Shown here: one piece after another, positions 45,819 through 54,699 of the stretch
How the letters are laid out: every line of letters starts with the position of its first letter
Position numbering within the stretch: the first letter of the stretch is position 1
Origin: Haloglycomyces albus DSM 45210
Lineage (GTDB): Bacteria > Actinomycetota > Actinomycetes > Mycobacteriales > Micromonosporaceae
Direction of reading: 5' to 3'
Assembly: GCF_000527155.1 (NCBI RefSeq)
Contig: NZ_AZUQ01000001.1
Coordinates: 1,733,615 to 1,797,614 of the forward strand
Length of the DNA: 64,000 nucleotides
Position numbers and translations under genes: made by a program
Notes under the pieces: generated by a model
The model's input: only the letters and a program-made list of their open reading frames with translations
The model's database searches: none
What the model was told of the DNA's origin: nothing

Positions 45819-46211
45819 ATGCTTAATACTTCTTATGTGGGGCAATCCCTGCCGAAAACCGATTCGGTGGAGATTGCCCCAGAATCCGTTGCGGCCTTTG
45901 CCTCTGCCCTGGGGCTTGAAGATACTCGCACCGTTCCGCCCACCTTTCTCATATCCCTGACCCTTCCCGCCTCCGATCGGCTGATCGAGGACCCGGACTT
46001 TGGCCTGGATTTCAGCAAGGTTCTGCACCGCGAACAGCAATTCGACTACTACCGGCAGCCCCGGGTGGGTGACGTGGTGAATTGCACCGTCACCGTTGAA
46101 TCGATCAAAGAGGTGGCTGGAAACGAACTGTTGACCCTTTCGACCTTGGTGGAGACGGCCGATGAGCCGATCGCCAAGGTCACGACCGTTCTGTTTGTGG
46201 CAGGGGAGTAG
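45819..46211 (+). CDS. MaoC-type dehydratase, HadA-like subunit
   Basis: The 130-residue protein is an N-terminal hot-dog dehydratase domain (FAS1-like type: HREQQFDYYRQPRVGDVVNC). It lacks the full catalytic motif and normally pairs with the adjacent MaoC protein. In mycobacteria the HadAB pair dehydrates 3-hydroxyacyl-ACP; the same step in fatty-acid elongation is likely here. It begins 21 bases after rpmG. Confidence 0.88.
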   Translation: MLNTSYVGQSLPKTDSVEIAPESVAAFASALGLEDTRTVPPTFLISLTLPASDRLIEDPDFGLDFSKVLHREQQFDYYRQPRVGDVVNCTVTVESIKEVAGNELLTLSTLVETADEPIAKVTTVLFVAGE

Positions 46212-46215
46212 CGAT

Positions 46216-46638
46216 ATGGGGCGTTTCGACGATTTTGACAAAGGCCAACCGGTGGTTGATCGCCGGTTCACCATTTCGCGCGCCGATCTGCGCGCCTACG
46301 CCGAGGCCTCCGGCGATCACAACCCGATTCACTTGGATGAACAGGCCGCTCGCGATGCGGGTCTGCCGGACGTGATCACTCACGGGATGTACACCTTGGG
46401 CCTTGCGGCCCGAGCGATCAGTGAATGGCTGGACGACGCCGGGCTGACCGCCGATGTGTCGCGGCTGTCCGGTCGTTTTGCCCGCCCCGTGGTGGTGTCG
46501 GCCGACGACGGCGGAGCCATCGATGTGGAGGCCAAAGTGCGCCGAGTCGACGATGACGAGCTCGAGCTGGCCGTCACCGTGTCCAGCGAAGGAAACCGCG
46601 TACTGGCTCCCGCCCGTATTACCTGCCGGGCGGCATAA
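46216..46638 (+). CDS. MaoC-type dehydratase, HadB-like catalytic subunit
   Basis: The 140-residue hot-dog protein carries the hydratase-2 motif YAEASGDHNPIHLDEQAARD followed by GLPDVITHGMYTLG, with the catalytic Asp and His. The start at 46216 lies four bases after the previous gene's stop, so the two are coupled. It forms the working heterodimer with the 45819 product. Confidence 0.92.
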   Translation: MGRFDDFDKGQPVVDRRFTISRADLRAYAEASGDHNPIHLDEQAARDAGLPDVITHGMYTLGLAARAISEWLDDAGLTADVSRLSGRFARPVVVSADDGGAIDVEAKVRRVDDDELELAVTVSSEGNRVLAPARITCRAA

Positions 46639-46654
46639 GCGGTGAAACCGTAGT

Positions 46655-46686
46655 GTGAGGGCCCGCCGACATCGGCGGGCCCTCAC
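46655..46686. terminator. bidirectional terminator between convergent genes
   Basis: GTGAGGGCCCGCCGA (46655-46669) is the exact reverse complement of 46672-46686. It sits midway between the convergent MaoC and dehydrogenase genes. There is little T-tract, but the stem is very strong. Confidence 0.75.
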
Positions 46687-46705
46687 GCGTGTTCAGACGA
46701 CGCGG

Positions 46706-47557
46706 TTATTTGTCGTAGTTGAAGAAACCTTGGCCGCTCTTGCGTCCGATGTCGCCGGAAGCCAGCAGACGACGCATGAGAGCCGGAGGATGGAACTGTG
46801 CCTCCGGGGTGTCGTCGTGAATGTTCTCGGTGGCGTGCGTCAGCACGTCGATACCGGTGAGATCGGCCGTCGCCAGTGGCCCCATGGGGTGGCCGAAACC
46901 TAGCTGACAAGCCGTGTCGACGTCCTCGGCGGAGATGACTCCGTCCTCGACGAGCCGGATGGCCTCGTTGACCAGAGCGCAGATCAAACGCGTGGTGGCG
47001 AACCCGGCGATGTCGCGATTGACGACGATGCAGGTCTTGCCGATCTTCTCGGCGAAGGCCCGGGCACGATCGAGGGCTTCGTCGCTGGTCTTGTATCCGC
47101 GTACCAGCTCGCACAGCTTCATCATCGGTACCGGGGAGAAGAAGTGCGTCCCCACGACGCGCTCGGGGTGCGAGGCGGTGGCGGCGATTTCGGTGATCGG
47201 AATGGCGGACGTGTTCGTCGCCAGCAGGGTGTCCTTACCGACGATCTCCGAGAGTCGGGCGAAGAGGTCCTGTTTTATCTCGAGACGCTCGAAGACGGCT
47301 TCCACCACGATGTCGGCGTCAGCGGCCGCGTTCAGATCATCGCTGGTGGCGATGCGTGACTGGGCGGCAGCGGCGTCGTCGGCGCTGATTTTGTCCTTGG
47401 CTACGAATCGTTGCAGAGAGGATTCAATGGATTCGGTGGCCCGCTTGAGCGCGGCGGGGTCCTTGTCGACGAGGGTTACCTCGTCACCGGCAACAGCGGT
47501 CACCTGTGCGATACCCGAACCCATGAGACCCGAGCCGATTATTGTCACTTTTCCCAT
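46706..47557 (-). CDS. 3-hydroxybutyryl-CoA dehydrogenase
   Basis: The 283-residue protein has the NAD motif IIGSGLMGSGIAQV, the acidic residue in VTLVDKD, and LATNTSAIPITEIA. The signature HFFSPVPMMKLCELV has the catalytic His, and the C-terminal helical domain includes GFGHPMGPLATADLTGID. The length and sequence fit the FadB2/PaaH group, which oxidises (S)-3-hydroxyacyl-CoA with NAD. Its place in beta-oxidation or polyhydroxybutyrate turnover cannot be read from neighbours. Confidence 0.94.
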   Translation of the reverse strand: MGKVTIIGSGLMGSGIAQVTAVAGDEVTLVDKDPAALKRATESIESSLQRFVAKDKISADDAAAAQSRIATSDDLNAAADADIVVEAVFERLEIKQDLFARLSEIVGKDTLLATNTSAIPITEIAATASHPERVVGTHFFSPVPMMKLCELVRGYKTSDEALDRARAFAEKIGKTCIVVNRDIAGFATTRLICALVNEAIRLVEDGVISAEDVDTACQLGFGHPMGPLATADLTGIDVLTHATENIHDDTPEAQFHPPALMRRLLASGDIGRKSGQGFFNYDK

Positions 47558-47658
47558 AACATGAGACTAACGGAGGTTTCATTCGTCGCGGCACCGGGGA
47601 CTCCTTTCCGGTGCGTATGCCCGTGGCCGCAGTACGCCGACGGGCGAAGCGTTTCCTC

Positions 47659-47670
47659 TAGACTGTGGGC
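47659..47670 (+). promoter_or_regulatory. leaderless promoter of the adenosyltransferase gene
   Basis: TAGACT at 47659-47664 ends six bases before the ATG at 47671, and no ribosome binding site is seen. Confidence 0.45.
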
Positions 47671-48264
47671 ATGTCAGTTCATCTCACCAAGATCTACACC
47701 AAGACCGGCGACAAGGGCACCACCGCGCTGTCCGATTTTTCTCGCGTGGCGAAGACCTCGCCGCGCATCACCGCCTATGCGGACGTCGATGAGACCAATG
47801 CCGCGATCGGAGTCGCCCTGGCGCTGGGCGGCGCCGACATCGAGCCGTTCCAGGCGGTTCTGACGGAAGTGCAGAACGACCTCTTCGACGTCGGTGCCGA
47901 CCTGTCCACCCCGCTGAGTGAGAACCCCAAGTACCCGCCGCTGCGCATCGACGACGGTTATGTGGAGCGCCTGGAGACGGCGATCGACGAATGGAACGAA
48001 AAACTCGAACCGTTGCGGTCGTTCATTCTGCGCGGAGGAAACCCCGCAGCCGCCCTACTGCACCAGGCCTGCACGATTTCACGGCGGGCGGAACGCTCCA
48101 TCTGGGCTCTACTGGAGGTGGAAGAGGAGACCACGCACGGACTTCCGGCGCAGTACCTCAACCGGCTTTCCGATCTACTGTTCGTCTTGGCGCGCTGTGC
48201 CAACGGTGGTAACGACGTCCTGTGGCGTCCCGGTGAGTCCGGGTCGAGCTCCACGGACGACTAG
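47671..48264 (+). CDS. cob(I)yrinic acid a,c-diamide adenosyltransferase (PduO type)
   Basis: The 197-residue protein has the PduO signature: TKIYTKTGDKGTTALSDF at the start (ATP site) and FILRGGNPAAALLHQACTISRRAER near the middle. The closing segment is YLNRLSDLLFVLARCANGGND. It transfers the adenosyl group of ATP to cobalt to make coenzyme B12. It stands alone, implying corrinoid salvage or a B12-dependent enzyme elsewhere. Confidence 0.95.
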   Translation: MSVHLTKIYTKTGDKGTTALSDFSRVAKTSPRITAYADVDETNAAIGVALALGGADIEPFQAVLTEVQNDLFDVGADLSTPLSENPKYPPLRIDDGYVERLETAIDEWNEKLEPLRSFILRGGNPAAALLHQACTISRRAERSIWALLEVEEETTHGLPAQYLNRLSDLLFVLARCANGGNDVLWRPGESGSSSTDD

Positions 48265-48290
48265 AACCCTGCGGAAGACACACCGCCGCG

Positions 48291-49205
48291 TCACGCCGTG
48301 CTGGTAAGACGGAATTCAGTGGGGCGTACGTGGTGGGTGTTTTTAAAGGCGTTGCTGAAGCCGTACGTGTTGGCGTAGCCGACCGTTCTGGCGATCGCGG
48401 CGATGCTCAGATCGCTTTCGGCCAGCAGCTCCTGAGCCCTGTGCATGCGTAGGCGGGTGAGGTAGCGCAGGGGAGGCTCGTCCATGACCTCCCGGAAACG
48501 TTCGGCGAAGGCCGCGCGGGAGACGCGACAGTGGCGCGCCAAGCTCTCCACCGTCCAACGATGGCCCACGTCGTCGTGTATGACCTCCAAGGCGGGGCCG
48601 ACGATGTCGTCGGACATGCCGCGATACCAACGGGGTGCTTGGTCGCCTTGGCGGCTGAACCATTCCTGGAGCGAACACACCAGCCCCCAATCGAGAAAGC
48701 GGTCCACCATCGCCTGCGTCCCCGCTTGTTTCGAAGCCGCCTTGTCGGCGACGTAGTTCATGACCGGAAGCGCCTCCTCGCATTCGAGGTAGGTCGTCAC
48801 CGTCGGCAAAGCCTGCAACAGCGGCTCGTGGCGTCGACTGAGAGCCTGATACGAACCGGCGACGAGCACGGCGCTGTTCGGGTTTTCGGCGATGAATTCA
48901 TCGGTGTCTTCACGACTGTCGTTCCAGGAAGAGTGGGAATCGCAATGGTACGGGTAGCCGAATGAATCTTCGGCATCGGCGACGCGTACTGCCTCGACAC
49001 CGTTCACCAGGGCGGTATGGTGCTCCTGAACCTCTGTAGAAGACCCGTCCGGCAGTTTTAGCACGGCCCTTCCGCGCAGGATTGTAATCATGCGAAGGGA
49101 CGCCGAATTGTTCAGGTCGACCACCCAGGGCGGCTGAAGGGATGCGCGACAGACCATGGCGCCGTCGGATCGGATTCCGCGTAGAAAATCACTCAAAGGG
49201 TCCAT
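48291..49205 (-). CDS. AraC-family transcriptional regulator (cupin type)
   Basis: The 304-residue protein starts at 49205 (MDPLSDFLRGIRSDGAM). The N-terminal cupin_6 sensor domain includes DLNNSASLRMITILRGRA. The C-terminal AraC domain has WTVESLARHCRVSRAAFAERF and SIAAIARTVGYANTYGFSNAFKN. The open frame continues to 50204 but that part is a shadow. It is divergent from a flavoprotein reductase gene, its likely target. Confidence 0.92.
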   Translation of the reverse strand: MDPLSDFLRGIRSDGAMVCRASLQPPWVVDLNNSASLRMITILRGRAVLKLPDGSSTEVQEHHTALVNGVEAVRVADAEDSFGYPYHCDSHSSWNDSREDTDEFIAENPNSAVLVAGSYQALSRRHEPLLQALPTVTTYLECEEALPVMNYVADKAASKQAGTQAMVDRFLDWGLVCSLQEWFSRQGDQAPRWYRGMSDDIVGPALEVIHDDVGHRWTVESLARHCRVSRAAFAERFREVMDEPPLRYLTRLRMHRAQELLAESDLSIAAIARTVGYANTYGFSNAFKNTHHVRPTEFRLTSTA

Positions 49206-49310
49206 GACCAAACCATAGACGATCGAATATCGGAACCCGATGGTGAAGCATCGACGGTCCGCCGGATTCGGCGTGTACTTGACCCGTACACGTTGAACAA
49301 AGGAGACCAT
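49206..49310. promoter_or_regulatory. divergent promoter region of AraC regulator and reductase
   Basis: The 105-base gap contains AAAGGAG at 49299-49305 for the reductase. GTGTACTTGACCCGTACAC at about 49273-49291 is an imperfect inverted repeat (GTGTAC/GTACAC) and a candidate operator. Confidence 0.45.
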
Positions 49311-49925
49311 ATGAGCCACAAAGGAAACGCCCTCGTCGTCCACCCCCATCACCGCGATGATTCGTTCACCGCCACCCTTGCCCGTCTCGCCGAAAAGAAC
49401 CTCATCGAAGCGGGGTGGAGCGTCGACTACCTCGATCTCGCCGCCGAAGGTTTTGACCCGAACATGAACCTGGCCGACCAGCCGGACTGGTTCGACCGGG
49501 ACAAGGAGTACTCGCCCGAAGCCACCGCTCACATGGATCGTCTGTTGGCCGCGGATCTGGTCGTCATCGCCTTCCCGGTCTACTGGTTCAGCTTTCCCGC
49601 CCTCCTCAAAGGGTGGATCGACCGTGTCTGGAACTACGGCTTCGCCTATGGACGCAGCCGGCCACGACTGGCGGATACGCGCGCGCTGTTCATCGCCACG
49701 GCCGGAGCCACCGCCGATGAAGAAGGCACCGACGAGATATTGCTGCCCAGTCTCAACGCACAGGTCTATGGAACCGGGCACGTATGCGGCCTCAAAGAGA
49801 CTCGGCTGCACCTCGTGTTCAATGCCGAGGGCGAAGGCGTCGACGATCGCGACGCTCACTATGCGGAGCTTCAAGCGCAGGTGGAGAAACAGGTGAGTGA
49901 ACTCGCCGCGGCGGGCGAACGCTAA
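49311..49925 (+). CDS. flavodoxin-fold NAD(P)H oxidoreductase (quinone reductase-like)
   Basis: The 204-residue protein has the flavodoxin_2 fold. NALVVHPHHRDDSFT forms the phosphate loop region, LVVIAFPVYWFSFPALLKGWIDRVW is the family hallmark, and FIATAGATADE lines the flavin. It is probably an FMN- or FAD-dependent quinone or electrophile reductase induced by the AraC neighbour. Its last four bases overlap the convergent DUF2550 gene. Confidence 0.9.
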   Translation: MSHKGNALVVHPHHRDDSFTATLARLAEKNLIEAGWSVDYLDLAAEGFDPNMNLADQPDWFDRDKEYSPEATAHMDRLLAADLVVIAFPVYWFSFPALLKGWIDRVWNYGFAYGRSRPRLADTRALFIATAGATADEEGTDEILLPSLNAQVYGTGHVCGLKETRLHLVFNAEGEGVDDRDAHYAELQAQVEKQVSELAAAGER

Positions 49926-50356
49926 AGAGAAGAGGCCGCACCCGGAGGTGCGGCCTCTGACCAAGAAGAAAAACCCGTCAACGCGGAGGGCGACATGGCA
50001 AGCTCCAGAACGCCCTGCGACGAGTCGCAAACCAGAATTTTGATCCCGGCGGGAAACATGAGCTCCTCGCCGTCCACCGGTCCGCGTCGATCGGTAATGA
50101 CCAGATCGCCCTGGTACAGAGTGAGCCGTGGTTTCCAGGACAAAGAGAACATTCGGTACCAATGGAGGGCGGAACCCTCGTATACGGCGTAACCGGGCGC
50201 CCAACCGCGTCCCGGAGTCTTAAATCGCAGATGAGCGGCCATCGGCATGGATGCCACCCGGCGAGTCAGTACTCTCCGGCGCAAATAGGTGAGCGCGAGG
50301 CACACTGCTAGCCCTACGACGATGGCGAGGAGGGCCAATAGCAGTGCGATCCACAT
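49922..50356 (-). CDS. DUF2550 membrane protein
   Basis: The 144-residue protein has one N-terminal helix (MWIALLLALLAIVVGLAVCL), a basic stretch and a cytoplasmic beta-rich domain (GSALHWYRMFSLSWKPRLTL). DUF2550 genes regularly follow atpC in actinobacteria, and here too only two bases separate them. The function is unknown. Confidence 0.9.
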   Translation of the reverse strand: MWIALLLALLAIVVGLAVCLALTYLRRRVLTRRVASMPMAAHLRFKTPGRGWAPGYAVYEGSALHWYRMFSLSWKPRLTLYQGDLVITDRRGPVDGEELMFPAGIKILVCDSSQGVLELAMSPSALTGFSSWSEAAPPGAASSL

Positions 50357-50358
50357 CG

Positions 50359-50646
50359 TTACGCAGTCGCCGCCTCTACTTGACGGGCCGATTCGGCGAG
50401 AACGGTGACCCCGTCGGCGGTGATGGAAATGAATCCGCCGGTAACCTCGAAGTCGAGGCGCTCGCCTTCGGTGGTGTACAGGTGAACGTTGCTGTCCACG
50501 GCCACTTCGCCGAGCATGGGGATGTGGCCCGGGTAAACACCCAGTTCACCTTCGGTGGTGCGGGCGTAGACCGAGGAGGCCTCACCTTCCCAAATCTGGG
50601 CTTCCACCGCTACCAGCTTCACAGTCAGGGGAGAATGAGTAGCCAC
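50359..50646 (-). CDS. atpC: F1 ATP synthase epsilon subunit, short form, detached from its operon
   Basis: The 95-residue protein starts at GTG 50646 behind AAGGAG. The beta-sandwich is complete: LTVKLVAVEAQIWEGEAS, then GELGVYPGHIPMLGEV and FEVTGGFISITADGVTVLAE. It stops right after the sandwich, so the two C-terminal helices that inhibit the enzyme in many bacteria are missing. Upstream on this strand there is no atpD but a crp gene, so atpC and DUF2550 form their own transcription unit. This split is odd. Confidence 0.93.
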   Translation of the reverse strand: MATHSPLTVKLVAVEAQIWEGEASSVYARTTEGELGVYPGHIPMLGEVAVDSNVHLYTTEGERLDFEVTGGFISITADGVTVLAESARQVEAATA

Positions 50647-50806
50647 GGCTCTCCTTAAAGTCTTTTGAGAACGAGTTAAAGAAAAGTCTAGCTCAATTGT
50701 CCAAGTAACGTACAACACGCCACGCTGTCGCGGTATGAGCCGCGAACGGTGGCGGTGTTCCCGATCGAGCGGACCCTGACGGCCGGACTCGACCGAAAAG
50801 AGGGCC

Positions 50807-50836
50807 GCCCACGAGCTCGGTGTGAGCTACGTGGGC
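50807..50836. repeat. strong hairpin between atpC and crp
   Basis: GCCCACG-AGCTC (50807-50818) pairs with GAGCT and CGTGGGC (50824-50836), with one bulged A. Near the crp stop, CCGAAC/GTTCGG forms another stem (about 50868-50885). Both lack T-tracts but probably end the crp transcript. Confidence 0.55.
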
Positions 50837-50889
50837 GAACTCTGTATTCGTTCTCTCTCCGGCCCCGACCGAACGTGGTCGTTCGGCCC

Positions 50890-51567
50890 TTAAACGCGGG
50901 CCCGGCGAGCCAAACGCTCGGGGTCCATGATGATGACGCTCTTTCCGTCCAGACGCAGCCATCCACGACCCGCGAAGTCGGCGAGCGCTTTGTTCACCGT
51001 TTCGCGGGAGGCCCCGACGAGCTGAGCCAGTTCTTCCTGGGTCAGGTCGTGCGTGACGCGCAGGACGCCACCGTCACGGGTGCCGAAGCGGCTGGCCATG
51101 TGCAGCAGGGCCTTGGCGACACGCCCGGGTACGTCGGTGAAGATCAGGTCGGCCATCGAGTCGTTGGTGCGGCGCAGGCGACGTGCGATGACGCGCAGCA
51201 GCTGCTCGGCGATCTCGGGACGGTTGGTCAACCAAGGACGTAGCGCGGTCTTGGACAGGCGAGCCAGGCGCGTGTCGGTGAGCGCGGTTGCCGTGGCGGT
51301 CCGTGGACCCGGGTCGAATAGGGCCAATTCACCGACCATGTCACTGGGGCCCATAACCGCGATGAGGTTTTGGCGCCCGTCAGTGGAGCGACGACCGAGT
51401 TTCACCTTGCCGGACATTACGATGTACAGGCTGTCCCCGGGCTCGTTTTCGGTGAAGACGGTCTGGCCCTTGTTGACGTCGATGTACTCCATCTCTTTGA
51501 TGAGTGATTCGACTGCTTCGGGGTCGACGCCCTTGAAAAGGGCGGCCCTGGCCAATACATCTTCCAT
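50890..51567 (-). CDS. crp: Crp/Fnr family global regulator
   Basis: The 225-residue protein has a cyclic-nucleotide-binding domain. The phosphate cassette region reads [24 protein letters not shown]-terminal HTH has [24 protein letters not shown]. It is close in build to the Crp/GlxR regulators of mycobacteria and corynebacteria. Its location near nth, the NUDIX gene and marP matches that of the mycobacterial crp gene. Confidence 0.93.
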   Translation of the reverse strand: MEDVLARAALFKGVDPEAVESLIKEMEYIDVNKGQTVFTENEPGDSLYIVMSGKVKLGRRSTDGRQNLIAVMGPSDMVGELALFDPGPRTATATALTDTRLARLSKTALRPWLTNRPEIAEQLLRVIARRLRRTNDSMADLIFTDVPGRVAKALLHMASRFGTRDGGVLRVTHDLTQEELAQLVGASRETVNKALADFAGRGWLRLDGKSVIIMDPERLARRARV

Positions 51568-52224
51568 GTCCTTCTCGCACCTTTCTAGTGAGCACTCTGG
51601 TGAGCACTATTCATGCTGTATCTCTGAGTCTATGTCCGCGATCATGTCAAGAAAAGCAAAATGTTCCTTTTTATGACCGCACCCCCGTCATGACATCCAC
51701 GTTCCCACGACTTCCCTGGTCAATCAGTGAACCTAAAGGCGCTTTAAAGAGTCACTTACGTAATCCACGGGAGTTCGACGTTCACGTGCTCTCGCTCCAG
51801 TGGCGTTTGTGTGGACCCGTTTTCGTGGGCCTCTGCGTATTCACTTTTCATCGGAGGTATAAAAACGACATTTAGGCTTAAACATCATTTTTTATCCACG
51901 CACTAATGTATTAGTACTTTACCGGATGAATTAAGAGGTGTGGTAACGCCCTCGTTGAGACTCCCTAGACGACCGGCCTCAAAAACCTCACAAAATGAGG
52001 ACCCAGACGGCGTGCGAGCAGGAAGTCGCCAATGTCAATTCAGTGTGACGTTCTATAGCGTACTGCTAATTGTGACCGCTGCCCACACATGTGAGGACTG
52101 ACTCAGTGCTCGTGCGTGCGTCTTGGTATCGGCGCGTAATCTGAATAACATTCTCCTTATCTTATTCACAAGATCACTCGTCCGTGCCGAGCCCCTGGGC
52201 ACGGCCTCACGATTCCGCCGCGGG
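51568..52224. other. long AT-rich intergenic region upstream of crp
   Basis: The direct repeat GTGAGCACT occurs at 51588-51596 and 51600-51608, in the crp promoter region. CCTCA/TGAGG forms a small hairpin near 51990. CCGTGCC 52182-52188 and GGCACGG 52198-52204 form a stem after the marP stop. The stretch 51640-52100 is clearly AT-richer than the genes, and no open frame there looks real. A small RNA cannot be excluded. Confidence 0.4.
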
Positions 52225-53421
52225 CTAGGTGCACGCCCCCGTTCCCACTTCCGCGTTGGAGGACAGTCCGGCCTCCAACGCCGACTGTGCCTCGTTCATG
52301 GTCAAGGCGTAACCCGTCTCGGGGTCGTCAAGCGCGGCCGCGAAAATGACGCCGATAATGTACCCGTCCGTGGTAAGAAGTGGACCGCCGGAATTGCCGC
52401 TGATGATTTGAGCGCGCAATTGATACACCTCACGTGTCGTCGAGCCGTTTTCATATATGTTCGGGCCCGTCACCATGCGCGAATCGCGGATTCGAGCCGC
52501 GGTCGGAGTGTAATCACCACCGCCCGGATAACCCAACACAATGGAGTCCTCCCCGTCGGGAGCCGGTTGGTCCGCCAAAGGCAGGGCGGGGGCCTCCAGC
52601 CCCGGCACGTGGAGGATCGCCAGGTCGGCGTCGGAGTCGAACACCGTCACCCGCGCGTCGTACCTCGCGCCGTTCGACTCCACTTGGACGGAGTCGGTTC
52701 CCGCCACCACATGTGCATTGGTGACGACACGGTCGTCGGCGTAGACGAACGACGAGCCTTCGATCTGGCGACTGCACCGCGACGCCGAACCGTGTACCTT
52801 CAGCACCGAGGCCTCGGCGTCGCGAACCAACGGAGACGCCGCCAGCTCGGGGTCGGGAGGCGGCACGTCCGGAGCGTCGGTAGGACGTAGACCGCCGAAT
52901 ACATCCGGAATTTCGGACGTGTTGAGCTCGTCGCGCATCGACTCGTAGACGCCTTGGACGGGCGAGGGCATGTGGTCGTCGATGGTGCGAACCAATTCGG
53001 AATGCCGCACGGCACTGGCGACCTCGGGGATCGACGACATGGCCAGGGGAGCGGCGATGAGCCACGTGGCCAGGAAAACCGCGCTCAACGAAACGATCGG
53101 TCCACCGATATGGTCGAGCTTACGGAGTTTCTCCCATCGCAGGTGACGCCGCAGCTTATGGCCGAGGAAGGTGCAGACGGCCTGGCAGATCAGGGCGGTG
53201 GCGAAAATGACAATCAGAGCGGCGAGCAGCTTTGTGGAAGGATCGTGGTAATACCCGGCGATCCAGGGGACCAGCTGAACCCCCAAAACGGCCCCACCGA
53301 GAAAGCCGACGAAGGTGGCCGCCGAGATGATGAATCCCTGCCGGTAACCGTGGCCCGCAAAGAGCAGGGCAAGTACCACGATGACAATATCAATGACCAG
53401 TCCACCGGTCTCACCTGGCAT
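52225..53421 (-). CDS. marP: MarP-type membrane serine protease
   Basis: The 398-residue protein has four N-terminal helices of the colicin V production (CvpA) type, then a linker and a periplasmic trypsin-like domain from about residue 200. The triad is His in VVTNAHVVAG, Asp in DSDADLAILHV and Ser in ISGNSGGPLLT. Two Cys (SASRCSRQ and the C-terminal GACT) may form the disulfide known from MarP. In mycobacteria MarP is needed for acid resistance. It is the last gene of the nth operon, 16 bases after the NUDIX gene. Confidence 0.93.
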   Translation of the reverse strand: MPGETGGLVIDIVIVVLALLFAGHGYRQGFIISAATFVGFLGGAVLGVQLVPWIAGYYHDPSTKLLAALIVIFATALICQAVCTFLGHKLRRHLRWEKLRKLDHIGGPIVSLSAVFLATWLIAAPLAMSSIPEVASAVRHSELVRTIDDHMPSPVQGVYESMRDELNTSEIPDVFGGLRPTDAPDVPPPDPELAASPLVRDAEASVLKVHGSASRCSRQIEGSSFVYADDRVVTNAHVVAGTDSVQVESNGARYDARVTVFDSDADLAILHVPGLEAPALPLADQPAPDGEDSIVLGYPGGGDYTPTAARIRDSRMVTGPNIYENGSTTREVYQLRAQIISGNSGGPLLTTDGYIIGVIFAAALDDPETGYALTMNEAQSALEAGLSSNAEVGTGACT

Positions 53422-53437
53422 TACTCAACTCCCTACC

Positions 53438-54106
53438 TTATGAGCGCCGCTGCCACACCCTGCGTTGCTGTTCCAGGGAGAAAAACCGATCCGGGTCCCA
53501 ATCGCGCTCCATGCCCATGTCGGAAATCAGCCACGAGAGAACTCCACCGGTGAACCCCCAGATCAACGGCACTCCGTCAACGTGAAAGCCTGGCCCGGTT
53601 CTTCCACTGGGATATGTGACGGTACCACGGTTTTCGGGGTGAGCCAGAGTCCGCAAGGAAACGCTGTGCACCGCCGCAACCTCGTTGACGTCAACCGGCT
53701 GAACCGGATGCGGCTCGCTCCATCGCGCCAGCACACAGGTGACGAGATAACTCGACACCGGTATCCACAACGGAGGCAGCTCCACCCCGATCTCGACACC
53801 GGCGGGTTTGACGCCCAGCTCCTCCTCGGCCTCACGGAGCGCCGCGTCCGTCGCGTCCGCATCGCACTCCTCAAGAGCGCCCCCGGGAAAGGACATCTGC
53901 CCGGGATGGTGCCGCAGATGGTGCGCGCGCTCCTGGAGCACTATCTCCGGTCCTTCGTCACCATCGGCGAGCAGCACCAAAACCGCCGCGGAGCGAGCCC
54001 CCGACGCCCGCTGTGCGGTCGGCAGAGACGACAGGGAACCCGACCGACCGGACTCGTCGTCCACCGCACGTAGAAGATCGAACCACCATTCGGGAGCATC
54101 GCTCAT
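53438..54106 (-). CDS. NUDIX hydrolase, CoA pyrophosphatase-like
   Basis: The 222-residue protein has HHPGQMSFPGGALEECDADA followed by LREAEEELGV. This is the combination of NUDIX box and upstream motif seen in coenzyme A diphosphatases. WGFTGGVLSWL near the end is also typical. It overlaps the TlpA-like gene by four bases (ATGA), so the operon is translationally coupled. Confidence 0.92.
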   Translation of the reverse strand: MSDAPEWWFDLLRAVDDESGRSGSLSSLPTAQRASGARSAAVLVLLADGDEGPEIVLQERAHHLRHHPGQMSFPGGALEECDADATDAALREAEEELGVKPAGVEIGVELPPLWIPVSSYLVTCVLARWSEPHPVQPVDVNEVAAVHSVSLRTLAHPENRGTVTYPSGRTGPGFHVDGVPLIWGFTGGVLSWLISDMGMERDWDPDRFFSLEQQRRVWQRRS

Positions 54107-54699
54107 ACACTCAACTCCAGACCGAAGGCATCGTTGGACCGCTCCACCAACGTCTCGTAATCCACCCCCGCCTCGGTGACGACCTCGGCGATAGACCCGT
54201 CGGGACGTACCAGAACGAGAGCCGGCAGGGCCGGAACCGAAAAGTCCCGACGCAAAGCCTCCTCCGGATCGAAAACACTCGGGAACGTCACCTCGAAGTC
54301 CTCCGCGAACCAGCGAGCGCGATCACGAGTATCACCCGTGTTCACCCCGACCACATCCACCTGATCGGAATGGCTCTGAAAGAAACGCTCCAACTCCGGC
54401 ATTTCCTCCCGGCACGGACCGCACCAACTCGCCCACAGCGACAACACCAGCGGTTGATCCGTCGGTCCGACGGTGAAAGGCTCGTCGGTCCCCAAACACG
54501 TCAAGTCGTGATCGCCGACCTCGGCGATGTCCACCTCGGCCTCATAGTCACCACACGGCACCTCCCACGCCGGAGCGGCGTCGCTCTCCTCGAGTGGAGA
54601 CGACGACGATTGCGACGGGGACGTACAGGCCGACAGCGCCGTCACCGCCGCCAACACCACACCCCACGTCAAACGTGACCGTTTCCCCGCGATCCTCAT
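54103..54699 (-). CDS. TlpA-like thioredoxin-fold lipoprotein
   Basis: The 198-residue protein starts at 54699, overlapping the nth stop by four bases (ATGA). A lipoprotein signal ends in TALSAC. The thioredoxin domain carries the active site [16 protein letters not shown] and a cis-Pro region [11 protein letters not shown] second Cys pair near the N terminus (VPCGDY, DLTCLG) is also seen. It probably reduces or isomerises disulfides outside the membrane. Confidence 0.93.
   Translation of the reverse strand: MRIAGKRSRLTWGVVLAAVTALSACTSPSQSSSSPLEESDAAPAWEVPCGDYEAEVDIAEVGDHDLTCLGTDEPFTVGPTDQPLVLSLWASWCGPCREEMPELERFFQSHSDQVDVVGVNTGDTRDRARWFAEDFEVTFPSVFDPEEALRRDFSVPALPALVLVRPDGSIAEVVTEAGVDYETLVERSNDAFGLELSV

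Noticed and set aside
49206-50204. Extension of the AraC regulator frame upstream to 50204
   Set aside because: The added 333 codons lie antisense to a clear flavoprotein reductase gene and its promoter; the cupin domain starts properly at 49205.
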